Below, one piece after another: positions 1 through 12,144 of a stretch of 64,000 bases of DNA. How positions within the stretch are numbered: the stretch's first letter is position 1; each line of letters begins with the position of its first letter. Under the pieces are notes generated by a model. It worked only from the letters and a program-made list of their open reading frames with translations, made no database searches and was not told the DNA's origin. Source of the DNA: Auanema rhodensis (taxonomy: Eukaryota; Nematoda; Chromadorea; Rhabditida; Rhabditidae); assembly GCA_964057225.1 (NCBI GenBank), contig OZ059899.1:19228501-19292500 (forward strand), in the 5' to 3' direction. Both the position numbers and the translations under genes were made by a program.

Positions 1-38
1 CATATTAGTCTAAAAACAAATTTTTTTTGATATTGGTG

Positions 39-51
39 CATGGTAACCATG
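39..51. other. 13-nt dyad (6-bp arms, 1-nt spacer), present in nearly every monomer
   Basis: CATGGTAACCATG has perfectly complementary 6-bp arms around a single A. It sits at monomer positions 39-51; this entry is the first copy. The left-arm C39 becomes T in L-type and some other monomers (for example 4753-4928 and 50336-50511), which shortens the arms. Rare copies change the core or an arm: 14961-15136 has 'tatattaacc', 56848-57023 has 'gcaagg', and 58784-58959 has 'aacctt'. Its conservation across subtypes suggests a binding-site or structural role, but no bound protein can be named from the sequence. Confidence 0.75.
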
Positions 52-71
52 ACTTTGAATTTTACGTGAAC

Positions 72-91
72 TTTAATTTATGCTAATTAAA
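72..91. other. AT-rich inverted repeat, 7-bp arms with 6-nt loop
   Basis: Arms TTTAATT (72-78) and AATTAAA (85-91) are exact reverse complements around a 6-nt spacer. The dyad is intact in subtypes carrying 'aattaaa' at 85-91. It is broken in C, G and N monomers ('acataaa') and H2 monomers ('aattgaa'). The array therefore mixes dyad-plus and dyad-minus monomers in HOR-specific order. Coordinates are those of the first monomer. Confidence 0.7.
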
Positions 92-95
92 CGTA

Positions 96-101
96 CACGT
101 G
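96..101. other. First CACGTG (E-box/G-box core) in the monomer
   Basis: CACGTG lies at monomer 96-101, directly before a second palindromic hexamer GTGCAC (104-109). It is kept in almost all monomers; exceptions include 50688-50863 ('caggtg'), 59136-59311 ('cgggtg'), and 6337-6512 and 10561-10736 ('cacgtt'). This hexamer is the core recognised by many bHLH-type proteins in other systems. Binding here is not shown. The coordinates are an example from the first monomer. Confidence 0.6.
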
Positions 102-125
102 GTGTGCACTCGGTATGTAACTCGC

Positions 126-135
126 TTCACGTGAA
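126..135. other. 10-bp perfect palindrome TTCACGTGAA with second CACGTG
   Basis: At monomer 126-135 the sequence reads the same on both strands. The CACGTG centre persists in nearly all monomers. The flank is the main site of subtype change: T134 in D/E, G134 in I, C135 in L. Cores are lost in 33792-33967 ('cgtaaa') and 49632-49807 ('cgttaa'). In budding yeast, CACGTG-type sites form the CDEI centromere element bound by Cbf1. The resemblance is noted as an analogy only, and the flanking base here (T before TCACGTG) differs from the yeast purine preference. First copy given. Confidence 0.65.
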
Positions 136-2816
136 AGATAAAGAGATGCGGTTTTCAAAATTAGATTCCCCATGTCCATATTAGTCTAAAAACAAATTTT
201 TTTTGATATTGGTGCATGGTAACCATGATTTTGAAATTTACGTGAACTTTAATTTATGCTAATTAAATGTACACGTGATGTGCACTCGGTATGTAACTCG
301 CTTCACGTGAAAGATAAAAAGATGCGGTTTTCAAAATTAGATTCCCCATGTCCATATTAGTCTAAAAACAAATTTTTTTTGATATTGGTGCATGGTAACC
401 ATGACTTTGAATTTTACGTGAACTTTAATTTATGCTAATTAAACGTACACGTGGTGTGCACTCGGTATGTAACTCGCTTCACGTGAAAGATAAAGAGATG
501 CGGTTTTCAAAATTAGATTCCCCATGTCCATATTAGTCTAAAAACAAATTTTTATTGATATTGGTGCATGGTAACCATGACTTTGAAATTTACGTGAACT
601 TTAATTTATGCTACATAAATGTACACGTGATGTGCACTTGGTATGTAACTCGCTTCACGTGAAAGATAAAAAGATGCGCTTTTTAAAATTAGATTCCCCA
701 TGTCCATATTAGTCTAAAAACAATTTTTTACTGATATTGGTGCATGGTAACCATGACTTTGAAATTTACGTGAACTTTAATTTATGCTAATTAAACGTAC
801 ACGTGGTGTGCACTCGGTATGTAACTAGCTTCACGTGTAAGATAAAGAGATGCGGTTTTCAAAATTAGATTCCCCATGTCCATATTAGTCTGAAAACAAA
901 TTTTTATTGATATTGGTGCATGGTAACCATGACTTTGAAATTTACGTGAACTTTAATTTATGCTAATTAAACGTACACGTGGTGTGCACTCGGTATGTAA
1001 CTAGCTTCACGTGTAAGATAAAGTGATGCGGTTTTCAAAATTAGATTCCCCATGTCCATATTAGTCTAAAAACAAATTTTTATTGATATTGGTGCATGGT
1101 AACCATGATTTTGAAATTTACGTGAACTTTAATTTATGCTAATTAAATGTACACGTGATGTGCACTCGGTATGTAACTCGCTTCACGTGAAAGATAAAAA
1201 GATGCGGTTTTCAAAATTAGATTCCCCATGTCCATATTAGTCTAAAAACAAATTTTTATTGATATTGGTGCATGGTAACCATGACTTTGAAATTTACGTG
1301 AACTTTAATTTATGCTACATAAATGTACACGTGATGTGCACTTGGTATGTAACTCGCTTCACGTGAAAGATAAAGAGATGCGGTTTTCAAAATTAGATTC
1401 CCCATGTCCATATTAGTCTGAAAACAAATTTTTATTGATATTGGTGCATGGTAACCATGACTTTGAAATTTACGTGAACTTTAATTTATGCTAATTAAAC
1501 GTACACGTGGTGTGCACTCGGTATGTAACTAGCTTCACGTGTAAGATAAAGAGATGCGGTTTTCAAAATTAGATTCCCCATGTCCATATTAGTCTAAAAA
1601 CAAATTTTTATTGATATTGGTGCATGGTAACCATGATTTTGAAATTTACGTGAACTTTAATTTATGCTACATAAATGTACACGTGATGTGCACTTGGTAT
1701 GTAACTCGCTTCACGTGAAAGATAAAGAGATGCGGTTTTCAAAATTAGATTCCCCATGTCCATATTAGTCTGAAAACAAATTTTTATTGATATTGGTGCA
1801 TGGTAACCATGACTTTGAAATTTACGTGAACTTTAATTTATGCTAATTAAACGTACACGTGGTGTGCACTCGGTATGTAACTAGCTTCACGTGTAAGATA
1901 AAGAGATGCGGTTTTCAAAATTAGATTCCCCATGTCCATATTAGTCTGAAAACAAATTTTTATTGATATTGGTGCATGGTAACCATGACTTTGAAATTTA
2001 CGTGAACTTTAATTTATGCTACATAAATGTACACGTGATGTGCACTTGGTATGTAACTCGCTTCACGTGTAAGATAAAGAGATGCGGTTTTCAAAATTAG
2101 ATTCCCCATGTCCATATTAGTCTAAAAACAAATTTTTTTTGATATTGGTGCATGGTAACCATGATTTTGAAATTTACGTGAACTTTAATTTATGCTAATT
2201 AAATGTACACGTGATGTGCACTCGGTATGTAACTCGCTTCACGTGAAAGATAAAAAGATGCGGTTTTCAAAATTAGATTCCCCATGTCCATATTAGTCTA
2301 AAAACAAATTTTTTTTGATATTGGTGCATGGTAACCATGACTTTGAATTTTACGTGAACTTTAATTTATGCTAATTAAACGTACACGTGGTGTGCACTCG
2401 GTATGTAACTCGCTTCACGTGAAAGATAAAGAGATGCGGTTTTCAAAATTAGATTCCCCATGTCCATATTAGTCTAAAAACAAATTTTTATTGATATTGG
2501 TGCATGGTAACCATGACTTTGAAATTTACGTGAACTTTAATTTATGCTACATAAATGTACACGTGATGTGCACTTGGTATGTAACTCGCTTCACGTGAAA
2601 GATAAAAAGATGCGCTTTTTAAAATTAGATTCCCCATGTCCATATTAGTCTAAAAACAAATTTTTATTGATATTGGTGCATGGTAACCATGACTTTGAAA
2701 TTTACGTGAACTTTAATTTATGCTACATAAATGTACACGTGATGTGCACTTGGTATGTAACTCGCTTCACGTGAAAGATAAAGAGATGCGGTTTTCAAAA
2801 TTAGATTCCCCATGTC

Positions 2817-2992
2817 CATATTAGTCTGAAAACAAATTTTTATTGATATTGGTGCATGGTAACCATGACTTTGAAATTTACGTGAACTTTAATTTATGCT
2901 AATTAAACGTACACGTGGTGGGCACTCGGTATGTAACTAGCTTCACGTGTAAGATAAAGAGATGCGGTTTTCAAAATTAGATTCCCCATGTC
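2817..2992. repeat. Single E monomer present in alpha copy 1 but absent from copy 2
   Basis: This subtype-E monomer carries a private T-to-G ('gtgggcact'). It lies between the G monomer at 2641 and the H monomer at 2993. In the second copy the G monomer at 13729 is followed directly by the H monomer at 13905. The offset between the two copies therefore drops from 11,088 to 10,912 bp, exactly one monomer. Which state is ancestral is unknown. Confidence 0.8.
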
Positions 2993-3696
2993 CATATTAG
3001 TCTAAAAACAAATTTTTATTGATATTGGTGCATGGTAACCATGATTTTGAAATTTACGTGAACTTTAATTTATGCTAATTAAATGTACACGTGGTGTGCA
3101 CTCGGTATGTAACTCGCTTCACGTGAAAGATAAAGAGATGCAGTTATCAAAATTAGATTCCCCATGTCCATATTAGTCTAAAAACAAATTTTTATTGATA
3201 TTGGTGCATGGTAACCATGACTTTGAAATTTACGTGAACTTTAATTTATGCTAATTAAATGTACACGTGGTGTGCACTCGGTATGTAACTCGCTTCACGT
3301 GAAAGATAAAGAGATGCAGTTATCAAAATTAGATTCCCCATGTCCATATTAGTCTAAAAACAAATTTTTATTGATATTGGTGCATGGTAACCATGACTTT
3401 GAAATTTACGTGAACTTTAATTTATGCTAATTAAATGTACACGTGGTGTGCACTCGGTATGTAACTCGCTTCACGTGAAAGATAAAGAGATGCAGTTATC
3501 AAAATTAGATTCCCCATGTCCATATTAGTCTAAAAACAAATTTTTATTGATATTGGTGCATGGTAACCATGACTTTGAAATTTACGTGAACTTTAATTTA
3601 TGCTAATTAAACGTACACGTGTTGTGCACTCGGTATGTAACTCGCTTCACGTGGAAGATAAAGAGATGCGGTTTTCAAAATTAGATTCTTCATGTC
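2993..3696. repeat. H-H-H-I run, copy 1 (matches 13905-14608)
   Basis: Three H monomers (A150/A154), the first with T52, are followed by an I monomer (T102, G134, T169/T170). The identical order lies at 13905-14608. The match continues into the next monomer but breaks near its middle: 3697-3872 turns J-like (A102, T111), while 14609-14784 has T92 and G102. That places a recombination breakpoint inside a monomer. Confidence 0.8.
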
Positions 3697-5456
3697 CATA
3701 TTAGTCTAAAAACAATTTTTTACTGATATTGGTGCATGGTAACCATGATTTTGAAATTTACGTGAACTTTAATTTATGCTAATTAAACGTACACGTGATG
3801 TGCACTTGGTATGTAACTCGCTTCACGTGAAAGATAAAGAGATGCGGTTTTCAAAATTAGATTCCCCATGTCCATATTAGTCTAAAAACAAATTTTTATT
3901 GATATTGGTGCATGGTAACCATGACTTTGAAATTTACGTGAACTTTAATTTATGCTACATAAATGTACACGTGATGTGCACTTGGTATGTAACTCGCTTC
4001 ACGTGAAAGATAAAAAGATGCGCTTTTTAAAATTAGATTCCCCATGTCCATATTAGTCTAAAAACAATTTTTTACTGATATTGGTGCATGGTAACCATGA
4101 CTTTGAAATTTACGTGAACTTTAATTTATGCTAATTAAACGTACACGTGGTGTGCACTCGGTATGTAACTCGCTTCACGTGTAAGATAAAGAGATGCGGT
4201 TTTCAAAATTAGATTCCCCATGTCCATATTAGTCTGAAAACAAATTTTTATTGATATTGGTGCATGGTAACCATGACTTTGAAATTTACGTGAACTTTAA
4301 TTTATGCTAATTAAACGTACACGTGGTGTGCACTCGGTATGTAACTAGCTTCACGTGTAAGATAAAGAGATGCGGTTTTCAAAATTAGATTCCCCATGTC
4401 CATATTAGTCTAAAAACAAATTTTTATTGATATTGGTGCATGGTAACCATGACTTTGAAATTTACGTGAACTTTAATTTATGCTAATTAAATGTACACGT
4501 GGTGTGCACTCGGTATGTAACTCGCTTCACGTGAAAGATAAAGAGATGCAGTTATCAAAATTAGATTCCCCATGTCCATATTAGTCTAAAAACAAATTTT
4601 TATTGATATTGGTGCATGGTAACCATGACTTTGAAATTTACGTGAACTTTAATTTATGCTAATTAAACGTACACGTGGTGTGCACTCGGTATGTAACTCG
4701 CTTCACGTGAAAGATAAAGAGATGCGGTTCTCAAAATTAGATTCCCCATGTCCATATTAGTCTAAAAACAAATTTTTTTTGATATTGGTGTATGGTAACC
4801 ATGATTTTGAAATTTACGTGAACTTTAATTTATGCTAATTAAACGTACACGTGGTGTGCACTCGGTATGTAATTCGCTTCACGTGACAGATAAAGAGATG
4901 CGGTTTTCAAAATTAGATTCTTCATGTCCATATTAGTCTAAAAACAATTTTTTACTGATATTGGTGCATGGTAACCATGATTTTGAAATTTACGTGAACT
5001 TTAATTTATGCTAATTAAACGTACACGTGATGTGCACTTGGTATGTAACTCGCTTCACGTGAAAGATAAAGAGATGCTGTTTTTAAAATTAGATTCCCCA
5101 TGTCCATATTAGTCTAAAAACAAATTTTTATTGATATTGGTGCATGGTAACCATGACTTTGAAATTTACGTGAACTTTAATTTATGCTAATTAAACGTAC
5201 ACGTGGTGTGCACTCGGTATGTAACTCGCTTCACGTGAAAGATAAAGAGATGCGGTTTTCAAAATTAGATTCCCCATGTCCATATTAGTCTAAAAACAAA
5301 TTTTTATTGATATTGGTGCATGGTAACCATGACTTTGAAATTTACGTGAACTTTAATTTATGCTAATTAAACGTACACGTGGTGTGCACTCGGTATGTAA
5401 CTCGCTTCACGTGAAAGATAAAAAGATGCGGTTTTCAAAATTAGATTCCCCATGTC
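3697..5456. repeat. Linking segment of ten monomers (J C D E H K L J M M)
   Basis: These monomers use the same subtypes as the flanking blocks. The C-D-E-H run at 3873-4576 is repeated at 29216-29919. The K-L-J-M-M order at 4577-5456 matches 8273-9152 and 18305-19184 apart from private changes, such as A143 in the last M monomer here. No unique sequence is present. Confidence 0.75.
5105..5280. repeat. Representative consensus monomer (subtype M)
   Basis: This monomer matches the majority base at every common polymorphic site, so it is a good reference. In order it holds an A/T-rich stretch at monomer 11-30 (A-rich then T-rich), a 13-nt dyad at 39-51, an AT-rich dyad at 72-78/85-91, a CACGTG hexamer at 96-101, a GTGCAC hexamer at 104-109, a 10-bp perfect palindrome centred on a second CACGTG at 126-135, and a purine-rich stretch at 134-148. 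CpG sites are at 65, 92, 98, 111, 123, 130 and 149. Because 176 is not divisible by 3, the reading frame shifts at every monomer, so the array cannot keep a long ORF. Confidence 0.9.
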
Positions 5457-7920
5457 CATATTAGTCTAAAAACAAATTTTTTTTGATATTGGTGCATGGT
5501 AACCATGACTTTGAAATTTACGTGAACTTTAATTTATGCTACATAAATGTACACGTGATATGCACTTGGTATGTAACTCGCTTCACGTGAAAGATAAAGA
5601 GATGCAGTTATCAAAATTAGATTCCCCATGTCCATATTAGTCTAAAAACAAATTTTTATTGATATTGGTGCATGGTAACCATGACTTTGAAATTTACGTG
5701 AACTTTAATTTATGCTAATTAAATGTACACGTGGTGTGCACTCGGTATGTAACTCGCTTCACGTGAAAGATAAAGAGATGCAGTTATCAAAATTAGATTC
5801 CCCATGTCCATATTAGTCTAAAAACAAATTTTTATTGATATTGGTGCATGGTAACCATGACTTTGAAAATTACGTGAACTTTAATTTATGCTAATTAAAC
5901 GTACACGTGATGTGCACTTGGTATGTAACTCGCTTCACGTGAAAGATAAAGAGATGCGGTTTTTAAAATTAGATTCCGCATGTCCATATTAGTCTAAAAA
6001 CAATTTTTTACTGATATTGGTGCATGGTAACCATGATTTTGAAATTTACGTGAACTTTAATTTATGCTAATTAAACGTACACGTGGTGTGCACTCGGTAT
6101 GTAACTCGCTTCACGTGAAAGATAAAGAGATGCGGTTTTCAAAATTAGATTCCCCATGTCCATATTAGTCTAAAAACAAATTTTTATTGATATTGGTGCA
6201 TGGTAACCATGACTTTGAAATTTACGTGAACTTTAATTTATGCTAATTAAACGTACACGTGGTGTGCACTCGGTATGTAACTCGCTTCACGTGAAAGATA
6301 AAGAGATGCGGTTCTCAAAATTAGATTCCCCATGTCCATATTAGTCTAAAAACAAATTTTTTTTGATATTGGTGTATGGTAACCATGATTTTGAAATTTA
6401 CGTGAACTTTAATTTATGCTAATTAAACGTACACGTTGTGTGCACTCGGTATGTAATTCGCTTTACGTGACAGATAAAGAGATGCGGTTTTCAAAATTAG
6501 ATTCTTCATGTCCATATTAGTCTAAAAACAATTTTTTACTGATATTGGTGCATGGTAACCATGATTTTGAAATTTACGTGAACTTTAATTTATGCTAATT
6601 AAACGTACACGTGATGTGCACTTGGTATGTAACTCGCTTCACGTGAAAGATAAAGAGATGCGGTTTTTAAAATTAGATTCCCCATGTCCATATTAGTCTA
6701 AAAACAAATTTTTATTGATATTGGTGCATGGTAACCATGACTTTGAAATTTACGTGAACTTTAATTTATGCTAATTAAACGTACACGTGGTGTGCACTCG
6801 GTATGTAACTCGCTTCACGTGAAAGATAAAGAGATGCGGTTTTCAAAATTAGATTCCCCATGTCCATATTAGTCTAAAAACAAATTTTTTTTGATATTGG
6901 TGCATGGTAACCATGACTTTGAATTTTACGTGAACTTTAATTTATGCTAATTAAACGTACACGTGGTGTGCACTCGGTATGTAACTCGCTTCACGTGAAA
7001 GATAAAGAGATGCGGTTTTCAAAATTAGATTCCCCATGTCCATATTAGTCTAAAAACAAATTTTTTTTGATATTGGTGCATGGTAACCATGATTTTGAAA
7101 TTTACGTGAACTTTAATTTATGCTAATTAAATGTACACGTGATGTGCACTCGGTATGTAACTCGCTTCACGTGAAAGATAAAAAGATGCGGTTTTCAAAA
7201 TTAGATTCCCCATGTCCATATTAGTCTAAAAACAAATTTTTTTTGATATTGGTGCATGGTAACCATGACTTTGAATTTTACGTGAACTTTAATTTATGCT
7301 AATTAAACGTACACGTGGTGTGCACTCGGTATGTAACTCGCTTCACGTGAAAGATAAAGAGATGCGGTTTTCAAAATTAGATTCCCCATGTCCATATTAG
7401 TCTAAAAACAAATTTTTATTGATATTGGTGCATGGTAACCATGACTTTGAAATTTACGTGAACTTTAATTTATGCTACATAAATGTACACGTGATGTGCA
7501 CTTGGTATGTAACTCGCTTCACGTGAAAGATAAAAAGATGCGCTTTTTAAAATTAGATTCCCCATGTCCATATTAGTCTAAAAACAATTTTTTACTGATA
7601 TTGGTGCATGGTAACCATGACTTTGAAATTTACGTGAACTTTAATTTATGCTAATTAAACGTACACGTGGTGTGCACTCGGTATGTAACTCGCTTCACGT
7701 GTAAGATAAAGAGATGCGGTTTTCAAAATTAGATTCCCCATGTCCATATTAGTCTGAAAACAAATTTTTATTGATATTGGTGCATGGTAACCATGACTTT
7801 GAAATTTACGTGAACTTTAATTTATGCTAATTAAACGTACACGTGGTGTGCACTCGGTATGTAACTAGCTTCACGTGTAAGATAAAGAGATGCGGTTTTC
7901 AAAATTAGATTCCCCATGTC
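5457..7920. repeat. HOR block beta, copy 1 (14 monomers)
   Basis: Order is N H O P K L J M A B A C D E, where O is a Q-like monomer with G170. It recurs at 9681-12144, offset 4,224 bp (24 monomers). Two rare shared markers prove the link: 'gatatgc' in the N monomer, and the L monomer with both 'cgttgtg' and 'ctttacgtg' (6337 and 10561). Differences include the T-run in the first monomer here, 'gaaaatt' near 5868, and C against A at position 123 of the D monomer. Confidence 0.85.
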
Positions 7921-10032
7921 CATATTAGTCTAAAAACAAATTTTTATTGATATTGGTGCATGGTAACCATGATTTTGAAATTTACGTAAACTTTAATTTA
8001 TGCTAATTAAATGTACACGTGGTGTGCACTCGGTATGTAACTCGCTTCACGTGAAAGATAAAGAGATGCAGTTATCAAAATTAGATTCCCCATGTCCATA
8101 TTAGTCTAAAAACAAATTTTTATTGATATTGGTGCATGGTAACCATGACTTTGAAATTTACGTGAACTTTATTTTATGCTAATTAAATGTACACGTGGTG
8201 TGCACTCGGTATGTAACTCGCTTCACGTGAAAGATAAAGAGATGCAGTTATCAAAATTAGATTCCCCATGTCCATATTAGTCTAAAAACAAATTTTTATT
8301 GATATTGGTGCATGGTAACCATGACTTTGAAATTTACGTGAACTTTAATTTATGCTAATTAAACGTACACGTGGTGTGCACTCGGTATGTAACTCGCTTC
8401 ACGTGAAAGATAAAGAGATGCGGTTCTCAAAATTAGATTCCCCATGTCCATATTAGTCTAAAAACAAATTTTTTTTGATATTGGTGTATGGTAACCATGA
8501 TTTTGAAATTTACGTGAACTTTAATTTATGCTAATTAAACGTACACGTGGTGTGCACTCGGTATGTAATTCGCTTCACGTGACAGATAAAGAGATGCGGT
8601 TTTCAAAATTAGATTCTTCATGTCCATATTAGTCTAAAAACAATTTTTTACTGATATTGGTGCATGGTAACCATGATTTTGAAATTTACGTGAACTTTAA
8701 TTTATGCTAATTAAACGTACACGTGATGTGCACTTGGTATGTAACTCGCTTCACGTGAAAGATAAAGAGATGCGGTTTTTAAAATTAGATTCCCCATGTC
8801 CATATTAGTCTAAAAACAAATTTTTATTGATATTGGTGCATGGTAACCATGACTTTGAAATTTACGTGAACTTTAATTTATGCTAATTAAACGTACACGT
8901 GGTGTGCACTCGGTATGTAACTCGCTTCACGTGAAAGATAAAGAGATGCGGTTTTCAAAATTAGATTCCCCATGTCCATATTAGTCTAAAAACAAATTTT
9001 TATTGATATTGGTGCATGGTAACCATGACTTTGAAATTTACGTGAACTTTAATTTATGCTAATTAAACGTACACGTGGTGTGCACTCGGTATGTAACTCG
9101 CTTCACGTGAAAGATAAAGAGATGCGGTTTTCAAAATTAGATTCCCCATGTCCATATTAGTCTAAAAACAATTTTTTTTTGATATTGGTGCATGGTAACC
9201 ATGACTTTGAAATTTACGTGAACTTTAATTTATGCTAATTAAACGTACACGTGGTGTGCACTCGGTATGTAACTCGCTTCACGTGAAAGATAAAGAGATG
9301 CGGTTTTCAAAATTAGATTCCCCATGTCCATATTAGTCTAAAAACAAATTTTTTTTGATATTGGTGCATGGTAACCATGATTTTGAAATTTACGTGAACT
9401 TTAATTTATGCTAATTAAATGTACACGTGATGTGCACTCGGTATGTAACTCGCTTCACGTGAAAGATAAAAAGATGCGGTTTTCAAAATTAGATTCCCCA
9501 TGTCCATATTAGTCTAAAAACAAATTTTTTTTGATATTGGTGCATGGTAACCATGACTTTGAATTTTACGTGAACTTTAATTTATGCTAATTAAACGTAC
9601 ACGTGGTGTGCACTCGGTATGTAACTCGCTTCACGTGAAAGATAAAGAGATGCGGTTTTCAAAATTAGATTCCCCATGTCCATATTAGTCTAAAAACAAA
9701 TTTTTATTGATATTGGTGCATGGTAACCATGACTTTGAAATTTACGTGAACTTTAATTTATGCTACATAAATGTACACGTGATATGCACTTGGTATGTAA
9801 CTCGCTTCACGTGAAAGATAAAGAGATGCAGTTATCAAAATTAGATTCCCCATGTCCATATTAGTCTAAAAACAAATTTTTATTGATATTGGTGCATGGT
9901 AACCATGACTTTGAAATTTACGTGAACTTTAATTTATGCTAATTAAATGTACACGTGGTGTGCACTCGGTATGTAACTCGCTTCACGTGAAAGATAAAGA
10001 GATGCAGTTATCAAAATTAGATTCCCCATGTC
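7041..10032. repeat. HOR block gamma, copy 1 (17 monomers)
   Basis: Order is B A C D E H H K L J M M M(T-run) B A N H, repeated at 17073-20064, offset 10,032 bp (57 monomers). It overlaps the right end of block beta, so the same monomers belong to two different duplications. Private changes here include 'cgtaaac' near 7987, 'tttatttta' near 8169 and a longer T-run at the start of 9153-9328. Confidence 0.8.
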
Positions 10033-12144
10033 CATATTAGTCTAAAAACAAATTTTTATTGATATTGGTGCATGGTAACCATGACTTTGAAATTTACGTG
10101 AACTTTAATTTATGCTAATTAAACGTACACGTGATGTGCACTTGGTATGTAACTCGCTTCACGTGAAAGATAAAGAGATGCGGTTTTTAAAATTAGATTC
10201 CGCATGTCCATATTAGTCTAAAAACAATTTTTTACTGATATTGGTGCATGGTAACCATGATTTTGAAATTTACGTGAACTTTAATTTATGCTAATTAAAC
10301 GTACACGTGGTGTGCACTCGGTATGTAACTCGCTTCACGTGAAAGATAAAGAGATGCGGTTTTCAAAATTAGATTCCCCATGTCCATATTAGTCTAAAAA
10401 CAAATTTTTATTGATATTGGTGCATGGTAACCATGACTTTGAAATTTACGTGAACTTTAATTTATGCTAATTAAACGTACACGTGGTGTGCACTCGGTAT
10501 GTAACTCGCTTCACGTGAAAGATAAAGAGATGCGGTTCTCAAAATTAGATTCCCCATGTCCATATTAGTCTAAAAACAAATTTTTTTTGATATTGGTGTA
10601 TGGTAACCATGATTTTGAAATTTACGTGAACTTTAATTTATGCTAATTAAACGTACACGTTGTGTGCACTCGGTATGTAATTCGCTTTACGTGACAGATA
10701 AAGAGATGCGGTTTTCAAAATTAGATTCTTCATGTCCATATTAGTCTAAAAACAATTTTTTACTGATATTGGTGCATGGTAACCATGATTTTGAAATTTA
10801 CGTGAACTTTAATTTATGCTAATTAAACGTACACGTGATGTGCACTTGGTATGTAACTCGCTTCACGTGAAAGATAAAGAGATGCGGTTTTTAAAATTAG
10901 ATTCCCCATGTCCATATTAGTCTAAAAACAAATTTTTATTGATATTGGTGCATGGTAACCATGACTTTGAAATTTACGTGAACTTTAATTTATGCTAATT
11001 AAACGTACACGTGGTGTGCACTCGGTATGTAACTCGCTTCACGTGAAAGATAAAGAGATGCGGTTTTCAAAATTAGATTCCCCATGTCCATATTAGTCTA
11101 AAAACAAATTTTTTTTGATATTGGTGCATGGTAACCATGACTTTGAATTTTACGTGAACTTTAATTTATGCTAATTAAACGTACACGTGGTGTGCACTCG
11201 GTATGTAACTCGCTTCACGTGAAAGATAAAGAGATGCGGTTTTCAAAATTAGATTCCCCATGTCCATATTAGTCTAAAAACAAATTTTTTTTGATATTGG
11301 TGCATGGTAACCATGATTTTGAAATTTACGTGAACTTTAATTTATGCTAATTAAATGTACACGTGATGTGCACTCGGTATGTAACTCGCTTCACGTGAAA
11401 GATAAAAAGATGCGGTTTTCAAAATTAGATTCCCCATGTCCATATTAGTCTAAAAACAAATTTTTTTTGATATTGGTGCATGGTAACCATGACTTTGAAT
11501 TTTACGTGAACTTTAATTTATGCTAATTAAACGTACACGTGGTGTGCACTCGGTATGTAACTCGCTTCACGTGAAAGATAAAGAGATGCGGTTTCCAAAA
11601 TTAGATTCCCCATGTCCATATTAGTCTAAAAACAAATTTTTATTGATATTGGTGCATGGTAACCATGACTTTGAAATTTACGTGAACTTTAATTTATGCT
11701 ACATAAATGTACACGTGATGTGCACTTGGTATGTAACTCGCTTCACGTGAAAGATAAAAAGATGCGCTTTTTAAAATTAGATTCCCCATGTCCATATTAG
11801 TCTAAAAACAATTTTTTACTGATATTGGTGCATGGTAACCATGACTTTGAAATTTACGTGAACTTTAATTTATGCTAATTAAACGTACACGTGGTGTGCA
11901 CTCGGTATGTAACTAGCTTCACGTGTAAGATAAAGAGATGCGGTTTTCAAAATTAGATTCCCCATGTCCATATTAGTCTGAAAACAAATTTTTATTGATA
12001 TTGGTGCATGGTAACCATGACTTTGAAATTTACGTGAACTTTAATTTATGCTAATTAAACGTACACGTGGTGTGCACTCGGTATGTAACTAGCTTCACGT
12101 GTAAGATAAAGAGATGCGGTTTTCAAAATTAGATTCCCCATGTC
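9681..12144. repeat. HOR block beta, copy 2
   Basis: Second copy of the 14-monomer block at 5457-7920. Its right half (11089 onward) is also the left part of alpha copy 2, so alpha, beta and gamma form a nested chain of copies rather than one simple periodic HOR. Confidence 0.85.

Larger units (their letters stand above)
1..2816. repeat. HOR block alpha, copy 1 (16 monomers)
   Basis: Subtype order is A B A C D E B-like G E G E G B A C G, and the same order recurs at 11089-13904, an offset of 11,088 bp (63 monomers). By eye only two substitutions separate the copies: A to T in the 'aaagag' motif near 1024, and 'ggttttc' against 'ggtttcc' near 11595. The block alternates E monomers (G12, A123, T134) with 'acataaat' monomers, a combination largely limited to these two places. 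It may extend left of the window. Confidence 0.85.

Noticed and set aside
126-142. CENP-B box-like site around the palindrome
   Set aside because: The required TTCG and CGGG cores are absent at the right spacing. Resemblance is limited to TTC and a following A-rich run.
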